A stretch of 64,000 nucleotides of DNA, taken from Noviherbaspirillum galbum. Its GTDB lineage: Bacteria > Pseudomonadota > Gammaproteobacteria > Burkholderiales > Burkholderiaceae_D. The stretch covers positions 36,700 to 100,699 of the forward strand of contig NZ_JAAIVB010000034.1 in assembly GCF_010974945.1 (NCBI RefSeq), in the 5' to 3' direction. The translations under genes and the position numbers were made by a program. Below are positions 20,090 to 28,089 of the stretch, piece by piece; position 1 is the first letter of the stretch, and each line of letters opens with the position of its first letter. Under the pieces are notes generated by a model. The model was not told the DNA's origin. It made no database searches and saw only the letters and a program-made list of their open reading frames with translations.

Positions 20090-20872
20090 TCATTTCTGCG
20101 CCGCCCAGCGCGCACGGATGCGTGCCAGCACGCCGCTTTTTTCCAGGCGCTGGAATGCCGATTCCAGCCGGCGCAGCTTGTCCGGATCGATCGCCTTGCT
20201 CACGCCAAAGTAGACCGGGTCGGCGAACAAGGCCAGCGGATGGATCGCCAGTTCCTGGAAGTCGGGGTTGTTCCGCAACTGGTAGGCGACGAAATATTCA
20301 TCTTCGATGAATCCCAGGTTGCGCCCCGCCAGCGTCTTCCTGGGCAGGACGGTTCCTTGCACCACGGGGTCAAAATACTGCGCAAACCCGGAATCGGTGG
20401 CGAGCCGCCTGTCGAACGCTTCCGAATACCTGGCGTCTTTCTGGATGCCGATGGTCGAGCGGGCCTGTGCCGCTGCCTTGACGAGGTCATCCATGCCGGC
20501 GAGCGGCAAGCCAGCCTGCTCCCGCCGGACCACCAGCACCCGGCGGGATAGCCGCTCCGGCCCGATGAAGTACATGAAGGCTTCCCTGTCCGGCGTCCGC
20601 GATACATTCATCATTACATCCAGCTCCCCCGACTGCAGATAGCCGAGCGCGCGCGACCATGGCAGGTCGAGGTACATGGATTGAAACCCGGCTTCGCGGA
20701 TCAAGGCCTCGGCGAGTTCCACGTCAAGTCCGCCCCAGCGCCCTTCCTTCTGGAAGTAATTGGGCGCGAACTCGGTAACGCGGATGCGCAAGCTTTCCTG
20801 CGCCCAGGCGAGAGGCAGAACCACGGCAAACGCAAGGATAGGTGCGAGGAATGCCTTCCGCGGTCGGCGCAT
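20090..20872 (-). CDS. Periplasmic substrate-binding protein, family 3-like
   Basis: A 260-residue exported protein. The signal peptide is about MRRPRKAFLAPILAFAVVLPLAWA. The mature part has the two-lobe pattern of amino-acid ABC binding proteins: GGLDVELAEALIREAGFQSMYLDLPWSRALGYLQSGELDVMMNVSRTPDRE, then STIGIQKDARYSE and a C-terminal DKLRRLESAFQRLEKSGVLARIRARWA. No permease or ATPase genes are adjacent, so it could be a stand-alone sensor or scavenger. It starts 19 nt after the stop of an unrecognised gene on the same strand and is probably co-transcribed with it. Confidence 0.85.
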   Translation of the reverse strand: MRRPRKAFLAPILAFAVVLPLAWAQESLRIRVTEFAPNYFQKEGRWGGLDVELAEALIREAGFQSMYLDLPWSRALGYLQSGELDVMMNVSRTPDREAFMYFIGPERLSRRVLVVRREQAGLPLAGMDDLVKAAAQARSTIGIQKDARYSEAFDRRLATDSGFAQYFDPVVQGTVLPRKTLAGRNLGFIEDEYFVAYQLRNNPDFQELAIHPLALFADPVYFGVSKAIDPDKLRRLESAFQRLEKSGVLARIRARWAAQK

Positions 20873-20891
20873 GAAGCGCGGCTGGCGAGAG

Positions 20892-21611
20892 TCAGCGGTC
20901 GCCGTCAGCGCCCGCAAGATACCGCTGCACCAGCAGGTCGACGCGCCGTTGCAAGGCTGCGGCAACCGTGGTTTGCAGCGACTGGAATGAAAATTCGGAA
21001 TCCCGCGTATACATCTTCAAGCGCCCATCGACGTCCTTGAGGATGCGCATGTTGGCGCGCGCATTCAGCTCCTCGATGGCCAGCGCCCGCAGGTTGGCCT
21101 GGATCTCCGCCCCCTTCGCCTCGAAGGCGGAAAGCCTGGCGCGGTTCCGCTCGAGCGCGGCCTGCACGCTTTCCTCGAGCAGCCGCGCGACGTTGTGCTT
21201 GCCGATCACCTGGTGCAAGGCATGCCGGGCCAGGGCATGGAAGCCGGCAAGTTTTTCGCTGCGGAACCCGGCGTCCTCGGAAAAGGACTTCAGATCCTTG
21301 CGGCTGGCCTTGATGGGATGGAAATAGGTTTTCGCCTCGCTGTCGAGCGTGGCCTTGAATTCACCGCGCAAACGCGAGTCCTCGGGCATCGAGGTCTGGT
21401 ACTTCGCGCATTCCGCGTCGAGCACGGTCATCTCCGCGTCGATGGCCGCGCTTCTTGCCGCGCGCAGGTCGGCGCGCCATCCTTCATATTCCGCGTCGCG
21501 ACGGGTGAACATGCCGCGCCAGGAAGTTTTCCTGCCACCGTTCGCGTCGAACGTGTCTGGCGTTGTCGGGGAAGCCGCGCCCGGACCGGGCGGTGTCGAG
21601 GTTGCGTTCAT
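20892..21611 (-). CDS. Unrecognised soluble helical protein with Ser/Thr/Pro/Gly-rich N-terminus (candidate effector A)
   Basis: 239 residues; I do not recognise a family. The first 30 residues (MNATSTPPGPGAASPTTPDT...) are low-complexity and have no hydrophobic signal peptide. The rest looks all-helical, with charged amphipathic stretches (WRADLRAARSAAIDAEMTVLDAECAKY, LLEESVQAALERNRARLSAFEAKGAEIQANLRALAIEELNARANMR). This N-terminal style resembles type III secretion signals, but that is inference. Its promoter box (21682-21697) and -10 (21648-21653) match those of three other unrecognised genes in the window. The SBP gene lies 19 nt downstream. Confidence 0.7.
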   Translation of the reverse strand: MNATSTPPGPGAASPTTPDTFDANGGRKTSWRGMFTRRDAEYEGWRADLRAARSAAIDAEMTVLDAECAKYQTSMPEDSRLRGEFKATLDSEAKTYFHPIKASRKDLKSFSEDAGFRSEKLAGFHALARHALHQVIGKHNVARLLEESVQAALERNRARLSAFEAKGAEIQANLRALAIEELNARANMRILKDVDGRLKMYTRDSEFSFQSLQTTVAAALQRRVDLLVQRYLAGADGDR

Positions 21612-21647
21612 GGCAAGGTCCTGATCGGGTGAATGTCTCCTGAAGAG

Positions 21648-21697
21648 ACACTAACCAGATCAGGTGCGGCGCAACACGAAGATTAGCCCGGGCTAAT
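21648..21697 (-). promoter_or_regulatory. Shared effector-type promoter, copy A
   Basis: Read on the minus strand: the perfect 16-bp palindrome ATTAGCCCGGGCTAAT (21697 to 21682), exactly 28 bp, then TAGTGT as -10 (21653 to 21648). No TTGACA-like -35 is present. The -10 is 36 nt before the start codon of candidate effector A. The leader also contains a small hairpin, GTCTC-TTCAG-GAGAC. Confidence 0.75.
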
Positions 21698-21699
21698 GT

Positions 21700-23310
21700 T
21701 CACGGCCGCAGGTCGGCGCAGGCCACGTCGGGCGTGCTCTGGCTTGCCAGCCCGGACGCGCCGAAAGTGGTGGGATGGCTGGACGGGTCCGGTATGCCGG
21801 GCATGCCGGCCAGGGCGAGCCAGGCCTTGGCGACGTCCTGGTGCGCGATCAGGCCCTTGGCCTCCACCAGGCGTTCGATGGATTCGGCGCGTCCGCTGCG
21901 CGCGAATGCGCGATTCCAGAGCACCAGGGCCGGCACCGTCGTGTCGTTCCGGCCCACCCAGGCGCCGGCATGGAAGCGCTTGCCGGTGTGGTCCGACGGA
22001 AGGTTCTCGCCATGGTCGCTGGTGAAGACGAGAAAAGCTGGATCTTCCTGGCGGTCCAGGAGCTCCGCCACCATCAGCAGATGGCGCACGCTGTTTTCCG
22101 CCGCCCTGGCGTAGCGCAGTTCGAGCAGCTTTTCCTTCGACAGGCCGGCGGGCTCGGCGGGAAACATGGACGCCGGATAACGTTCCTCGTAATTGAAGTG
22201 CTCGCCGAACAGGTGCAGCATCACCGCCTTGTGCCGCTCCGGCGTGCGCACCAGGAAATCGGACATGGCTTCGATTGCAACGTCATCGTAGGCGCTGATT
22301 TCCATGGACGAGGTCTTGAGCACGTCGTCATGGCCCAGTTCCGGCACGATCCACACGTCATGGTTGTTGATGTAGGCGGTCTTCGCGCCGGCGGCCCGCG
22401 CCAGGGCGAGCACGGTCGGCTTCTTGTCCAGTTCCGCCGGCGACGCGTTGCCGGACGCGGTCATGAGCCGGGGCACCGCGACGAAGGTGGCGTTTCCGGC
22501 GCTGCAGGCATCGGGCAGGCGCACGCCGAGTCCCTGCTGGAGGCGACGAGCCAGCGCGCGGGACCATGGACCGCGCGCCGGCACCATCAGGGCGTCGGCA
22601 CGCAAGGATTCGCCGACGATGAAGACGGCGAGCCCCGCCGGCATGTCGAACAAGTGCGGCGCGTCCTGCGCGTAGCGGGTCGCCACTTCCAGCGCATGGC
22701 CGCCGGTCGCGGCCCGGGTCAGCGCGACGCCGGCTTCTTCCTTGAGCAGGTCGAGGTGGGACAGCCAGGGCACCGACACCTTCGCCTCGAACGTGGCAAG
22801 CTGGGGCATGCCGGGATAGACGCTCATGGCGGTATTCGACAGGAGCAGCAGGCCGGCCAGCACCAGGGGCTGCGTCCATTTCGGCATGCCCGCCGGCATG
22901 TCGCGCGTCGCGCGCCAGGCCCACAAGGCGCAGGACACCGACAGCATGCCCGCCAGGATGAAGGCCGGCATACCGAATGCCATCTGGATGGCGGCGATGA
23001 CGACGCGGAAAGAGCCGGAAGATACGGAAGCCGTCGAGGCGAACGACGGGCCGGTGCCGGATACCGCCACCGTGCCCAGCCAGGCCAGGGTGAGCGGCAT
23101 GGCCAGCAGCTGGCCGACGGCGCACCAGCGCGCGAAACGCGGCGGCAGGCAGATCGCCCACACCGCCAGGCACAAGCCCCATGCCGCGACTTCCCACGGT
23201 CGCGCCAGGCGTGCGTCGGTCATCAGCCAGACCGACATCGGCGCGAGCACCGCGCAGAACAGGGCGAACCTGGGGCGGGAGAAAAGGGAAGGTTGGGTGT
23301 TTGTCACCAT
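21700..23310 (-). CDS. Phosphoethanolamine transferase (EptA-like, sulfatase superfamily)
   Basis: A 536-residue inner-membrane enzyme. Four or five N-terminal hydrophobic segments (residues about 10-165) precede a periplasmic alkaline-phosphatase-fold domain. Seen there are FIVGESLRADALMV (metal site), CSAGNATFVAVPRLM, whose Thr is the likely nucleophile, HLFGEHFNYEERYP and FTSDHGENLPSDHTGKRFHAG with metal-binding His/Asp. EptA-type enzymes transfer phosphoethanolamine from phosphatidylethanolamine to lipid A or other glycans, which can alter polymyxin susceptibility; the acceptor cannot be read here. The nucleophile segment departs from the usual CGTxTAxSxPCMF wording. Confidence 0.82.
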   Translation of the reverse strand: MVTNTQPSLFSRPRFALFCAVLAPMSVWLMTDARLARPWEVAAWGLCLAVWAICLPPRFARWCAVGQLLAMPLTLAWLGTVAVSGTGPSFASTASVSSGSFRVVIAAIQMAFGMPAFILAGMLSVSCALWAWRATRDMPAGMPKWTQPLVLAGLLLLSNTAMSVYPGMPQLATFEAKVSVPWLSHLDLLKEEAGVALTRAATGGHALEVATRYAQDAPHLFDMPAGLAVFIVGESLRADALMVPARGPWSRALARRLQQGLGVRLPDACSAGNATFVAVPRLMTASGNASPAELDKKPTVLALARAAGAKTAYINNHDVWIVPELGHDDVLKTSSMEISAYDDVAIEAMSDFLVRTPERHKAVMLHLFGEHFNYEERYPASMFPAEPAGLSKEKLLELRYARAAENSVRHLLMVAELLDRQEDPAFLVFTSDHGENLPSDHTGKRFHAGAWVGRNDTTVPALVLWNRAFARSGRAESIERLVEAKGLIAHQDVAKAWLALAGMPGIPDPSSHPTTFGASGLASQSTPDVACADLRP

Positions 23311-23690
23311 GATCTTTCAAGTCATGTATCCGGGACCGGACCTGCAACGCAGTGCCGCGCCGGGGTAACGCTGGGATATTAACGCGGGGAAATTTCCGGG
23401 GCAACATACACGTCCGCCCGGAGGCGTCTTCATGCCGCGGCATCATCGTTTCCGGCAGATTTGTCGCGACGCAAGGAATTTGTTCGCCAGATTCGCCACA
23501 CAGTGTGGGCAAATCCGCCACGGCGGCCGCACGGCGCCGCGGGGCTGGCGTGCGCGCCGCCCGCGTATCGCTTCGCGCTACCGCGGGGTTCGCCCTGCGC
23601 CACGTTCCGCGCCGCTGCTGCATTGCCGGGGCATCGCTCCGATACTTCCTCCAACGCCGGCTGCGGCGGCAACTTCAACGAGAGGAAAAC
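23311..23690. other. Divergent intergenic region, PEtN transferase / yiaA
   Basis: 380 bp with no convincing gene. It contains a 13-bp palindrome CCACACAGTGTGG at 23495-23507 that could be an operator. AGAGGAAAAC just before 23691 is the ribosome binding site of yiaA. Confidence 0.4.
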
Positions 23691-24140
23691 ATGAACGTCA
23701 TCATCCAACGCGATACCCGGGCCTGGCAGATGCAGGTGTGGATCGCCTTCCTGATCGCGGCCTTCCTGAGCGGCGTCGGACTCGCTTATCTTCCTGGCAA
23801 GCCGGTGGAATACGGCTTCATGATCATGGGCTACCTGTTCTGCCTGACCATGGTGTTCGTGCTGGCGAAGCATGTGCGCAATGGCGAAAAGCAGAATGCC
23901 GCGCCGGCGCGGAACGACACGCGGATGTACGGCCCGGTGGTCTGGGCAGGCTTCTTCATCGCCATGGGCATGACGGGATGGGGGCTGTTCCATCTCGACG
24001 TCAACGAAGCCTACAAGGCCTTCCTCGCGGTGAGCTGGCTGTTCCTGGTGAACTCCGCCTTCACGCTCGCCAAGATGCTGCGCGACCGGCATGACGCCGA
24101 CCTGATCGAGGCGGCCGCGCGCGACCAAGCCACGAAATAA
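23691..24140 (+). CDS. yiaA: YiaA/YiaB family inner membrane protein
   Basis: A 149-residue integral membrane protein made of two repeats, each with two transmembrane helices. The first is WQMQVWIAFLIAAFLSGVGLAYLPG...YGFMIMGYLFCLTMVFVLAKHVR; the second is YGPVVWAGFFIAMGMTGWGLFHLDV...YKAFLAVSWLFLVNSAFTLAKMLRD. This duplication is the YiaAB domain signature. Function in the envelope is unknown. The good ribosome binding site AGAGGAAAAC fixes the start at MNVIIQRDTRAW. It begins a three-gene run with an exported protein and a DUF2145 protein. Confidence 0.88.
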   Translation: MNVIIQRDTRAWQMQVWIAFLIAAFLSGVGLAYLPGKPVEYGFMIMGYLFCLTMVFVLAKHVRNGEKQNAAPARNDTRMYGPVVWAGFFIAMGMTGWGLFHLDVNEAYKAFLAVSWLFLVNSAFTLAKMLRDRHDADLIEAAARDQATK

Positions 24141-24164
24141 CACTGATTGAACAGGAGACCCATC

Positions 24165-24626
24165 ATGAATACATCATTTCGAACCTTGCTTGCCGCCGCC
24201 GCATTGGCCTTCACCTTCGGGTCGGCGGTATCCACGCCAGCCCGTGCGCAGAGCGAGGCATCGGCGCTCAGCATGCTGTCCACCCTGCCCGTCGCGTCGG
24301 TGACGGTGGGCGCGAGCACCGCGGCGAGCGCCGCGCTGGCGCTGCCCGTGGTCCTGTCCACCGCCGGCGCGGTGCTGGTGGTGAATGCCGTGGAGGTCAG
24401 CGCGGCGGGAACGATACTGGTCCTGGAAGCCTTGTCCGACGGCACGAAGGTGGTGCTGCATGTCGCTGGCAGCGGCCTCGCCGCCTCTGCCCTCGGAGTG
24501 GGAACGGTGCTCACGGTCAGCGTGGTAGGCGCGGGCACCCTGCTCTGCGCGGCCGGCGAAGTCGTCGCATTCATTCCCAGCGCCCTGGGCAATGCCCTCC
24601 TTTACAACCGCCGCATCAGCGAGTGA
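24165..24626 (+). CDS. Exported hydrophobic Ala/Val/Gly-rich protein of unknown function
   Basis: A 153-residue protein with a signal peptide (about MNTSFRTLLAAAALAFTFGSAVSTPARAQ). The mature part is very rich in Ala, Val, Ser and Gly with alternating hydrophobic segments (VLSTAGAVLVVNAVEVSAAGTILVLEAL, VLTVSVVGAGTLLCAAGEVVAFIPSALG). I do not recognise the family. CAGGAG precedes the start; a second ATG 18 nt upstream is less favoured. It sits 24 nt after yiaA and 7 nt before the DUF2145 gene, so all three are likely one operon. Membrane or outer-membrane association is plausible. Confidence 0.75.
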   Translation: MNTSFRTLLAAAALAFTFGSAVSTPARAQSEASALSMLSTLPVASVTVGASTAASAALALPVVLSTAGAVLVVNAVEVSAAGTILVLEALSDGTKVVLHVAGSGLAASALGVGTVLTVSVVGAGTLLCAAGEVVAFIPSALGNALLYNRRISE

Positions 24627-24633
24627 GGCCGAC

Positions 24634-25431
24634 ATGCGCAACCGTTTCCTGTCATTGCTTCTCGTCCTCTGCTGCGCGCTGCTGAGCGTGCCGCATGCCT
24701 TCGCGGGAAGGCCTTGCGAAACCAGGCGGCCGTCCGTCGCCAGCATCACCCAGGGATTGCAGCTGGCCGAAAGGACGCTGGCCGCGCTGGAAGCCAGCGG
24801 CAGCGACGTCGCGGTTCTCGCCCGTGCCGGGCAAGACCTCGGCAAGTACGGCCAGCGGTATTCCCACATCGCCTTCGCCTACCGGCAGATCGACGCGCAA
24901 GGCAACCCCGTGTGGCGGGTGGTGCACAAGCTCAACCAGTGCGGCACGGCGGAGGCGGCGCTCTACCGCCAGGGTCTCGGCGAATTCTTCCTCGACGACC
25001 CCTGGCGCTACGAAGCGGCCTTCGTGCCCCTGCAACCCGCCGTGCAACGGCGCCTGCTGCCGCTGCTGCAAAACGATCGCGCGCTGGGGACCTTGCATGA
25101 AAGGCACTACAGCATGGTGAGCTATGCATGGGGAAGGCGGTACCAGCAATCGAACCAGTGGGTGATCGAAACCCTCGCGCTGGGCATGGCCGGCACCGAT
25201 ACCCGGGAGGCGGCGCAGCAATGGCTGAAGGCCGCGGGATACGTGCCGACGGTATTGCATATCGATGCCATGACGCGGCTGGGCGGCCGCCTGACCGCGG
25301 CGAACGTGGCGTTCGACGATCATCCGCTGGGCGAGCGCATGGCGGACCGGATACGGACGGTGACGGCGGATTCGGTGCTGAAATGGCTGGAACGCAGTGG
25401 CTTGGGCACAGAGCAGCGCGTGGTGCGGTAA
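24634..25431 (+). CDS. DUF2145 family exported protein
   Basis: 265 residues with a signal peptide (MRNRFLSLLLVLCCALLSVPHAFA). The mature part matches my memory of DUF2145: ITQGLQLAERTLAALEASGSDVAVLARAGQDLGKYGQRYSHIAFAYR, VVHKLNQCGTAEAALYRQGLGEFFLDDPWRYEAAFVPLQP and YSMVSYAWGRRYQQSNQWVIETLALGM. Conserved Asp, His and Cys residues and the YSHIAFA motif recall NlpC/P60-like amidase folds, though that link is speculative. It ends the yiaA operon. Confidence 0.85.
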   Translation: MRNRFLSLLLVLCCALLSVPHAFAGRPCETRRPSVASITQGLQLAERTLAALEASGSDVAVLARAGQDLGKYGQRYSHIAFAYRQIDAQGNPVWRVVHKLNQCGTAEAALYRQGLGEFFLDDPWRYEAAFVPLQPAVQRRLLPLLQNDRALGTLHERHYSMVSYAWGRRYQQSNQWVIETLALGMAGTDTREAAQQWLKAAGYVPTVLHIDAMTRLGGRLTAANVAFDDHPLGERMADRIRTVTADSVLKWLERSGLGTEQRVVR

Positions 25432-25478
25432 GCGGACCGCTCTTCCCTGGGTGCGTTACACAAATCCTGTTCCCTTGT

Positions 25479-25528
25479 ATTAGCGCTGCTTAATAATTGT
25501 CTCCATGCGCAAACCGGAATGCTAGCGT
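25479..25528 (+). promoter_or_regulatory. Shared effector-type promoter, copy C
   Basis: ATTAGCGCTGCTTAAT at 25479-25494, exactly 28 bp, then TAGCGT at 25523-25528. The -10 ends 71 nt before the start codon of candidate effector C. No -35 hexamer is seen. Confidence 0.72.
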
Positions 25529-25599
25529 CACAACAAAGCCGGTTTTCCGCCATCCATTCCAGGCAGGCCGCATGCCCATGCGCCAGATTGAAGGGTTCC

Positions 25600-26820
25600 A
25601 TGAAAGGCATCAATTCCGTTGCCAATGTCACGAGCACAGCGGATGCCGCCGACACTCCGAAGACCAATGGCGGCACGAGTGAACTGACACATCACAACGG
25701 CGGGAGCAACATCGCGCCGTCCACTTCCAAGCGGCCATCGACATCCCCGGCGGGCACTGGCCGGCAACACCTCGTGATCCACAACAGTTGGAGACATGGC
25801 AAACCGCATCCCGCCTTCGTCGCGTTGCAGAAGGCAGCACCCAATTCGATGATCGGCCGCTACATGGCAGGACGCTCCATCAATCTCAAGAGCGAACTTC
25901 CCATCCATGCTTCGATGTACGGCGAGCACGTCGCCCGCTGGGCATTCCACGACTTCCATGCGATGTGCGCCGAAGAATATGGCGAAGAGATCGGTGACGC
26001 CTACCTTGAGAAAGCGCGGAAGCTGAACATGGAAGGGGAAATCCAAAAGGAAGCGAAAAAGCTCTTCGGCAAGTGGCCGACGACGAGCATGCCAGCCCAA
26101 CCCCCGGGTGACATCTCGATCGACCGGGCGCTGGAACTCGAAAAGGAATTCATGTCGGGCATGGACAAGGCGCTGAGCAAATACCGCGTCGCCCTCTACC
26201 GGGAATGCCTCGATTCCCATTTGCGCGTGACCAAGCGCGTGGCAATGAAGAAACTGCGTGAGCAGATAAAGGTGGGTGCACCCACCCAAGGCATTCTCGA
26301 TCTATGCGAAGGCGCTTGCGAGAAGTATGTCAACGACATCCAGGCCAAGGCACAAAAGAAGCTGGCGAGCATCGAAAGCATGGACGACCCGACCGCGCAA
26401 CGCGCGGCGCTGGAACATTTCCATGACACGCTGCAGGCAAACATTTTCCTGGTCGCGGGCGAGGCGCTGTACGACGCATTTGACGTCGTCGTGCAACCCG
26501 GCGCCATGACGCAAGCCCAGATCCTGGCGAAGGAAGATTGGCACGAGACCCTGAACCGCAATCTTCACCCTCCCTTTCTTCGCTATTCCGCGAGCTTCGC
26601 GCGCACGGTCCTGGGAGGCATCGACGATGACAAAGCCCTGCACTCCCTCGTCAGGGAATCGCTGATTCACGTGGAGACGCTGCGTTCCTGGCATAGCGCC
26701 CTCGGAACGGGCCAACTCGAGAACTTGAGCTTCGACAGAAAGGTACTCGACCTGCCGCCGGCCGGACTGTCCCCTTCGACGTCGGCTTGGAATCTTTTTC
26801 GCCGGCGTTCGACCGGCTGA
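25600..26820 (+). CDS. Unrecognised soluble protein with Ser/Thr/Asn/Gly-rich N-terminus (candidate effector C)
   Basis: 406 residues, no recognised family. Residues 1-60 are low-complexity, rich in Ser, Thr, Asn, Gly and Ala (MKGINSVANVTSTADAADTP...), with no signal peptide or membrane helix. The remainder is charged and probably helical (EYGEEIGDAYLEKARKLNMEGEIQKEAKKLFGKW, RVTKRVAMKKLREQIKVG, YVNDIQAKAQKKLASIESM). The start is fixed by GAAGGG 5 nt upstream; in-frame upstream Mets at 25519 and beyond lack such a site. Base composition is less GC-rich than the housekeeping genes around it. The promoter matches copies A, B and D. A translocated effector is a reasonable hypothesis, not shown. 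Confidence 0.7.
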   Translation: MKGINSVANVTSTADAADTPKTNGGTSELTHHNGGSNIAPSTSKRPSTSPAGTGRQHLVIHNSWRHGKPHPAFVALQKAAPNSMIGRYMAGRSINLKSELPIHASMYGEHVARWAFHDFHAMCAEEYGEEIGDAYLEKARKLNMEGEIQKEAKKLFGKWPTTSMPAQPPGDISIDRALELEKEFMSGMDKALSKYRVALYRECLDSHLRVTKRVAMKKLREQIKVGAPTQGILDLCEGACEKYVNDIQAKAQKKLASIESMDDPTAQRAALEHFHDTLQANIFLVAGEALYDAFDVVVQPGAMTQAQILAKEDWHETLNRNLHPPFLRYSASFARTVLGGIDDDKALHSLVRESLIHVETLRSWHSALGTGQLENLSFDRKVLDLPPAGLSPSTSAWNLFRRRSTG

Positions 26821-26854
26821 AATCTTGCGCGCGGCCAGGCTTCAATCAGCTTGC

Positions 26855-26903
26855 GTTAGGGTTCTTAATTTGTCGTTTCATCGGCGCACGGTCCGTCTAC
26901 ACT
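26855..26903 (+). promoter_or_regulatory. Shared effector-type promoter, copy D
   Basis: GTTAGGGTTCTTAAT at 26855-26869 (TTAG-N6-TAAT, one base shorter than the others), exactly 28 bp, then TACACT at 26898-26903. The -10 ends 51 nt before the start codon of candidate effector D. Confidence 0.7.
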
Positions 26904-26954
26904 CCCCGGCCTTTCCCTCCATCGACATCGCGCTCCATCCGGAGCCACACCGCC

Positions 26955-27824
26955 ATGCTGAAGAACCTTGCGCCGCAAGCCATCCGCTCCAATTGCATCA
27001 ATGACGCGAACGCCAACGGGTCCGCCGCCACGCCCGATGCACGCGGGAATTTCCGAATCGGCGGCCCCGGACTGTCACCTACCCCGCAGCAGCGGCGCGG
27101 ACGAAACGAGGTTCGCATCCACCTTCATGACAAGAGCAGGCGCATTGCCCTCCCCTTGCCTGGAAAGCCTGCGGTCCCGAGTGCGCCGTGCAAACCTGCG
27201 GACACGGACACGATGCCGATCTTTCACGCTGAGGCCCGGAAGGAGATGAAGGACGCCCTCATGCAAGACCAGCTCGAGCGTTTCCATGCCACTTGCCTGC
27301 AAACCGGGGTTACCTCTTCCATGCTCAAGCGCAAGGCGGTCCCGGGCTTGGACAATGCGAGCAAGCCGGAATTGAAGCTCATGCTCGGCAAGCTCTTCGA
27401 CCGGCATTTCCATAGGACTGACACGGAAGGCGAACTGGCGGAGGCGAAGCTGCGTTTCGAGCAGGAAGCGCAGTGGCAGTTCCGGCCCTTCCTGGTCGCG
27501 CTGGTGCGCCTGAACCTGAAAGCGATATTGCGGGGCAAGGTGGCGCGTGCGCTGGGCGTGAAGTCAAGCATCGTGGGGAAGGATGGCGAAAAGTTGCCCT
27601 GTTTGTTGGGGCTGAAGCCCGACCTCCTGCTGGACAATCCGGCATGGGAGTCCAGGTATAGCGATTTGAAACAGGCAGAGGAAAGGATCGACGGGCGGAT
27701 CGAGAGCATCAATCGTTGTCTAGATGTGTACCTGGAGTCTGATCGTGATCTGGTGAAGGAGCTGCCCCGGATGCTGGGGAAAGAGGCGGACTGGATACGG
27801 CGTGATCCGTTTGGAGGGTGGTGA
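26955..27824 (+). CDS. Unrecognised soluble protein (candidate effector D)
   Basis: 289 residues, no recognised family. The N-terminal 90 residues are polar and disordered-looking (MLKNLAPQAIRSNCINDANANGS..., GGPGLSPTPQQRRGRNE), without a signal peptide. The rest is helical and strongly charged (EARKEMKDALMQDQLERFHATC, KLFDRHFHRTDTEGELAEAKLRFEQEAQWQFRPF, LNLKAILRGKVARALGV). It ends DWIRRDPFGGW. GGAG lies about 12 nt before the chosen ATG; a longer open frame upstream crosses the promoter and is rejected. It follows candidate effector C by 134 nt, with its own promoter. Confidence 0.68.
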   Translation: MLKNLAPQAIRSNCINDANANGSAATPDARGNFRIGGPGLSPTPQQRRGRNEVRIHLHDKSRRIALPLPGKPAVPSAPCKPADTDTMPIFHAEARKEMKDALMQDQLERFHATCLQTGVTSSMLKRKAVPGLDNASKPELKLMLGKLFDRHFHRTDTEGELAEAKLRFEQEAQWQFRPFLVALVRLNLKAILRGKVARALGVKSSIVGKDGEKLPCLLGLKPDLLLDNPAWESRYSDLKQAEERIDGRIESINRCLDVYLESDRDLVKELPRMLGKEADWIRRDPFGGW

Positions 27825-27916
27825 AGGAAGGATCTGTTATGCCGGTTCTCATGCCGATGCCCTCGGCGGCATCATGCGGTCAGGGGTTGGAGTCGAACGC
27901 TTGCGGTTGTACCTCT

Positions 27917-28028
27917 GAAATGGGATTCCCGCCTGCGCGGGAATGACAGGTAGTCGGTGCGGTGATGGAACGAGATATGTGCGGTCGCCCATCCCTTGTC
28001 ATTCCCGCGCAGGCGGTAATCCCATTTC
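27917..28028. repeat. Inverted pair of CCCGCGnAGGCGGG-type intergenic repeats
   Basis: Two copies in opposite orientation at 27917-27947 and 27998-28028. Each is a hairpin ATTCCCGCGCAGGCGG... with flanking GTCAT and CCCATTTC. The family recurs at 36233-36312, 47067-47088 and 59461-59489 and resembles dRS3-like repeats known from other beta- and gammaproteobacteria. Confidence 0.85.
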
Positions 28029-28089
28029 TGCCGCTTGGTGCAATGGTTTGCGCGGTACGTATTGACCTTCCAATACCAGACGCAACACG

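Noticed and set aside
21682..21697. Palindrome after the PEtN transferase as its terminator
   Set aside because: It lacks a T-run, and the same box with the same 28-bp spacing to TANNNT occurs before three unrelated genes, so a promoter element is more likely.
23495..23507. Palindrome CCACACAGTGTGG as regulator operator
   Set aside because: A single 13-bp palindrome with no second copy or nearby regulator; kept only as a remark in the intergenic entry.
25431..25600. HrpL-type (GGAACC-N16-CCAC) or PIP-type (TTCG-N16-TTCG) boxes upstream of the candidate effectors
   Set aside because: Looked for and not found; the shared box is different.
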